Shown piece after piece: positions 61,896 through 64,000 of a stretch of DNA of 64,000 nt. The position numbers and the translations under genes are program-made. The notes beneath the pieces were generated by a model. It was given only the letters and a program-made list of their open reading frames with translations, searched no databases and was not told where the DNA came from. The DNA comes from Fulvivirga ulvae. GTDB lineage: Bacteria; Bacteroidota; Bacteroidia; Cytophagales; Cyclobacteriaceae. The stretch spans positions 2,691,501 through 2,755,500 of the forward strand of contig NZ_CP089981.1 of NCBI RefSeq assembly GCF_021389975.1, written 5' to 3'. Position 1 is the first letter of the stretch. Every line of letters begins with the position of its first letter.

Positions 61896-62743
61896 GATTG
61901 TGTATATTTTTTCTCCTCTAATAGTTCTTTTTTGCGCTGCTTTCGGAGGACTGAACTTGATATCAAGATACTGAATTCATAGAGTCCATACAACGGAAAC
62001 GCTATCAATATCTGGCTTAAAGGGTCAGGTGGTGTCAGCATAGCACCTAAAATAAGTATGACAACTATGGAATGTTTCCTGTAGGCCTTCATCAGAGCCG
62101 GTGTAACAATACCTATCTTTGAAAGGAAATAAACTACGATTGGTAGTTGAAATAATATACCGCTTCCAAGTACAAGAGTAGTTACAGTGCCTACATAGGA
62201 GGTAATATCAAACTCATTATATATCAACTCACTGACCTGGTAGTTGGCTAGAAAGTTAACAGACAGAGGGGCCATAATATAGTAACCGAACATGATGCCC
62301 AATGTAAAAAGGACGGTGACTGAAAACACAGCGCCTCTGCTTACAGAGCGTTCGTTCATATGCAATCCGGGGCTGATGAACTTCCAGAATTCCCAGAAAG
62401 CATAAGGGAAAGCTACAATTATACCAATGACAAATGACGAGGTAATATGCATAGTAAATTGCCCCGTCATTTGCCTGCTTTGGATCTTAAAAGGTATATC
62501 CTCAATACAAAGTGCTGAAGAGTTGATCAGGTCGCCCAGCTTGCATAGCATCCTGAATGTCCAGAAGTCTGGCTTGGCAGGCCCAAGTATGACTGTATTA
62601 AAAACAAAGTCCACTGAGATAAAAGCAACGATTGTAATTGCAAAAATAGCAATCAATGACCTGATAAGATGCCACCTCAGCTCCTCGAGATGATCTATAA
62701 AAGACATCTCTTTCTCTACCCCTTGATCCAGATGTTTTGTCAC
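61892..62743 (-). CDS. tatC: Twin-arginine translocase subunit TatC
   Basis: The 283-residue protein has six membrane helices and the TatC N-terminal motif MSFIDHLEELRWHLIRS, and ends in a soluble Lys-rich tail (RKQRKKELLEEKKY). It recognises twin-arginine signals and forms the receptor for folded-protein export. It lies between glyA (3 bp gap) and rpiB (4 bp overlap) in the minus-strand operon. No tatA is adjacent. In this window no protein with an obvious RR signal is its client. Confidence 0.93.
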   Translation of the reverse strand: MTKHLDQGVEKEMSFIDHLEELRWHLIRSLIAIFAITIVAFISVDFVFNTVILGPAKPDFWTFRMLCKLGDLINSSALCIEDIPFKIQSRQMTGQFTMHITSSFVIGIIVAFPYAFWEFWKFISPGLHMNERSVSRGAVFSVTVLFTLGIMFGYYIMAPLSVNFLANYQVSELIYNEFDITSYVGTVTTLVLGSGILFQLPIVVYFLSKIGIVTPALMKAYRKHSIVVILILGAMLTPPDPLSQILIAFPLYGLYEFSILISSSVLRKQRKKELLEEKKYTQS

Positions 62744-62746
62744 GTT

Positions 62747-64000
62747 TTAAACTGCAGAAACTTGTTCTTTATAAAGAGGAAAACTATTCATCCAGTTGTT
62801 GATCTCAGTTTTAACAGTACTGATTTCATCATCATTACTATGATTCATCAAAACCCTGTCGATGAAATCAACTATTTTCACCATATCATCCTCTTTCATG
62901 CCCCTGGTAGTAACCGCTGCTGTACCCAGGCGCATACCTGAGGTAACAAAGGGAGACTGGTCGTCAAAAGGAACCATGTTTTTGTTGATGGTAATATCAG
63001 CTTTAATCAATGTATTTTCAGCCAGTTTACCAGTCATATCCTTGGATCGCAGGTCGATGAGCATCATATGATTGTCTGTACCGTCTGAGATTACTTTGTA
63101 TCCCTTATCTACAAATTGCCTGGCCATTATCTTGGCGTTTTTGCTCACTTGCACTACGTAGTTGAGATATTCCTCGCTAAGTGCTTCTTCATATGCAACA
63201 GCCTTTGCAGCTATAACATGCTCAAGAGGACCACCCTGGGTTCCCGGGAATACACCGGAGTCAAGAAGTGATGATATTTTTCTAACCTCACCTTTCGGCG
63301 TTTTAAGTCCCCACGGGTTATCAAAATTTTCGCCAATCATGATCATACCACCGCGCGGTCCGCGAAGGGTTTTATGCGTAGTGGTGGTTACGATATGGCA
63401 ATACTCTAGAGGGTCGTTAAGTAAACCCCTGGCGATAAGACCTGATGGGTGCGAAATATCTGCAAGCAACAAAGCACCTACTTCGTCAGCAGTATTTCTC
63501 AGGCTTTCATAATCCCAGTCACGGCTATACGCAGAAGCACCGCAGATGATCATTTTGGGTTTTTCCTTTCTTGCAGTTTCAGCTACTTTATCCCAATCTA
63601 TAAGGCCGGTTTCTTTATCCACACCATAAAAGGTAGGCTGGTATAGTTTCCCTGAGAAGTTAACCGGGGAACCGTGTGTTAGGTGGCCACCATGAGAAAG
63701 GTCGAAACCTAAAATTTTATCTCCCGGGTTAAGTGTGGCCAGCATAACTGCGGCATTAGCCTGTGCCCCCGAGTGAGGCTGTACGTTGACCCAGGTAGCG
63801 CCAAATAATTTTTTTGCACGGTCAATAGCTAATTGCTCAACTTCATCCACAACCTCGCAACCTCCATAATATCTTTTGCCGGGCAAGCCTTCGGCGTATT
63901 TATTAGTAAGCACACTGCCCATGGCTTCCATTACCTGAGGTGATGTGAAATTTTCTGAAGCAATTAATTCAATCCCGGATTGTTGTCTTTGCTTTTCTTT
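62747..64000 (-). CDS. glyA: Serine hydroxymethyltransferase, N-terminus cut by the window
   Basis: The frame is open to the last base; the 417 residues seen begin KEKQRQQSGIELIASENF, so only about ten N-terminal residues are missing. The PLP enzyme shows ELIASENF, YAEGLPGKRYYGGCE, VNVQPHSGAQAN, the PLP lysine in VTTTTHKTLRGPRGG and GTQGGPLEHVIAAKA. It converts serine and tetrahydrofolate to glycine and methylene-tetrahydrofolate, supplying one-carbon units. It leads the glyA-tatC-rpiB unit. Confidence 0.96.
   Translation of the reverse strand, partial: KEKQRQQSGIELIASENFTSPQVMEAMGSVLTNKYAEGLPGKRYYGGCEVVDEVEQLAIDRAKKLFGATWVNVQPHSGAQANAAVMLATLNPGDKILGFDLSHGGHLTHGSPVNFSGKLYQPTFYGVDKETGLIDWDKVAETARKEKPKMIICGASAYSRDWDYESLRNTADEVGALLLADISHPSGLIARGLLNDPLEYCHIVTTTTHKTLRGPRGGMIMIGENFDNPWGLKTPKGEVRKISSLLDSGVFPGTQGGPLEHVIAAKAVAYEEALSEEYLNYVVQVSKNAKIMARQFVDKGYKVISDGTDNHMMLIDLRSKDMTGKLAENTLIKADITINKNMVPFDDQSPFVTSGMRLGTAAVTTRGMKEDDMVKIVDFIDRVLMNHSNDDEISTVKTEINNWMNSFPLYKEQVSAV

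Noticed and set aside
1..64000. tRNA, rRNA, CRISPR arrays, insertion sequences, attachment sites, prophage or toxin-antitoxin pairs
   Set aside because: None was recognised; the TPR gene's internal repeats were considered as CRISPR-like but are coding and diverged.

Overview
The window is chromosomal DNA from a member of the Bacteroidota, most likely a marine-type Cytophagales bacterium. This is judged from family content only: SusC/SusD, DUF4249 lipoproteins, LES-like lipoprotein N-termini such as CGDDD, promoter elements of the TAnnTTTG type, and a long-tailed ribosomal protein S16. Coding density is high and mostly housekeeping. I see no tRNA, rRNA, IS element, prophage, integron or CRISPR array. 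Both window edges cut genes: a SusC-type receptor at the left and glyA at the right.

Layout. (1) 1-10.2 kb is an outer-membrane nutrient-acquisition block on the + strand: SusC (partial), SusD and an Ig/PKD-like lipoprotein end at a strong terminator, followed by a second TonB-dependent receptor with an STN domain and two tandem paralogous DUF4249 lipoproteins. (2) 10.2-16.6 kb (minus) is the 2-oxoglutarate dehydrogenase operon sucA-sucB-lpd plus a rhomboid protease. (3) 16.9-19.4 kb (plus) is rpsP-rimM-trmD-rplS. (4) 19.5-25.9 kb carries fbaA, accD (its zinc-ribbon cysteines replaced), a MacB/FtsX-type permease, a small secreted protein and hemE. (5) 25.9-30.6 kb holds a beta-propeller lipoprotein and a 1241-residue metallophosphoesterase with a kinase-like middle and an outer-membrane barrel. 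(6) 30.6-36.8 kb includes an ABM-GyrI fusion, a radical SAM protein, fabG translationally coupled to an unlisted 46-residue membrane protein, and two signalling proteins (REC-Hpt and a sigma-54 activator) encoded tail to tail with overlapping ends. (7) 37-38.4 kb is a second lpd, followed by a structured non-coding stretch and a LamG lipoprotein. (8) 39.8-42.6 kb (minus) is a histidine-rich protein plus TonB-dependent receptor, probably for a transition metal. (9) 43-47.9 kb is one 1636-residue TPR protein built from a higher-order repeat of exactly 714 bp. (10) 48-64 kb contains a degenerate SNase-fold protein, deoC, acyP, a complete B1 metallo-beta-lactamase, an SDR, an LpxL-type acyltransferase, a PLP gamma-family enzyme with a divergent Lrp regulator, an SNF2 helicase, a LolC/E-type permease, rbfA, a multi-pass membrane protein, rpiB, tatC and glyA.

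How the genes work together. The left block imports large substrates through TonB-driven outer-membrane gates fed by surface lipoproteins. The sucAB-lpd operon and fbaA, rpiB and deoC serve central carbon metabolism; accD, fabG and the acyltransferase serve lipid synthesis; rpsP-rimM-trmD-rplS and rbfA serve ribosome assembly. Convergent gene pairs are either separated by bidirectional hairpin terminators or overlap by a few bases with none. The most unusual items are the exact 714-bp TPR super-repeat, the phosphoesterase/kinase-like/barrel fusion, the His-rich receptor locus with an operator-like palindrome, and a structured RNA-like element after the second lpd.
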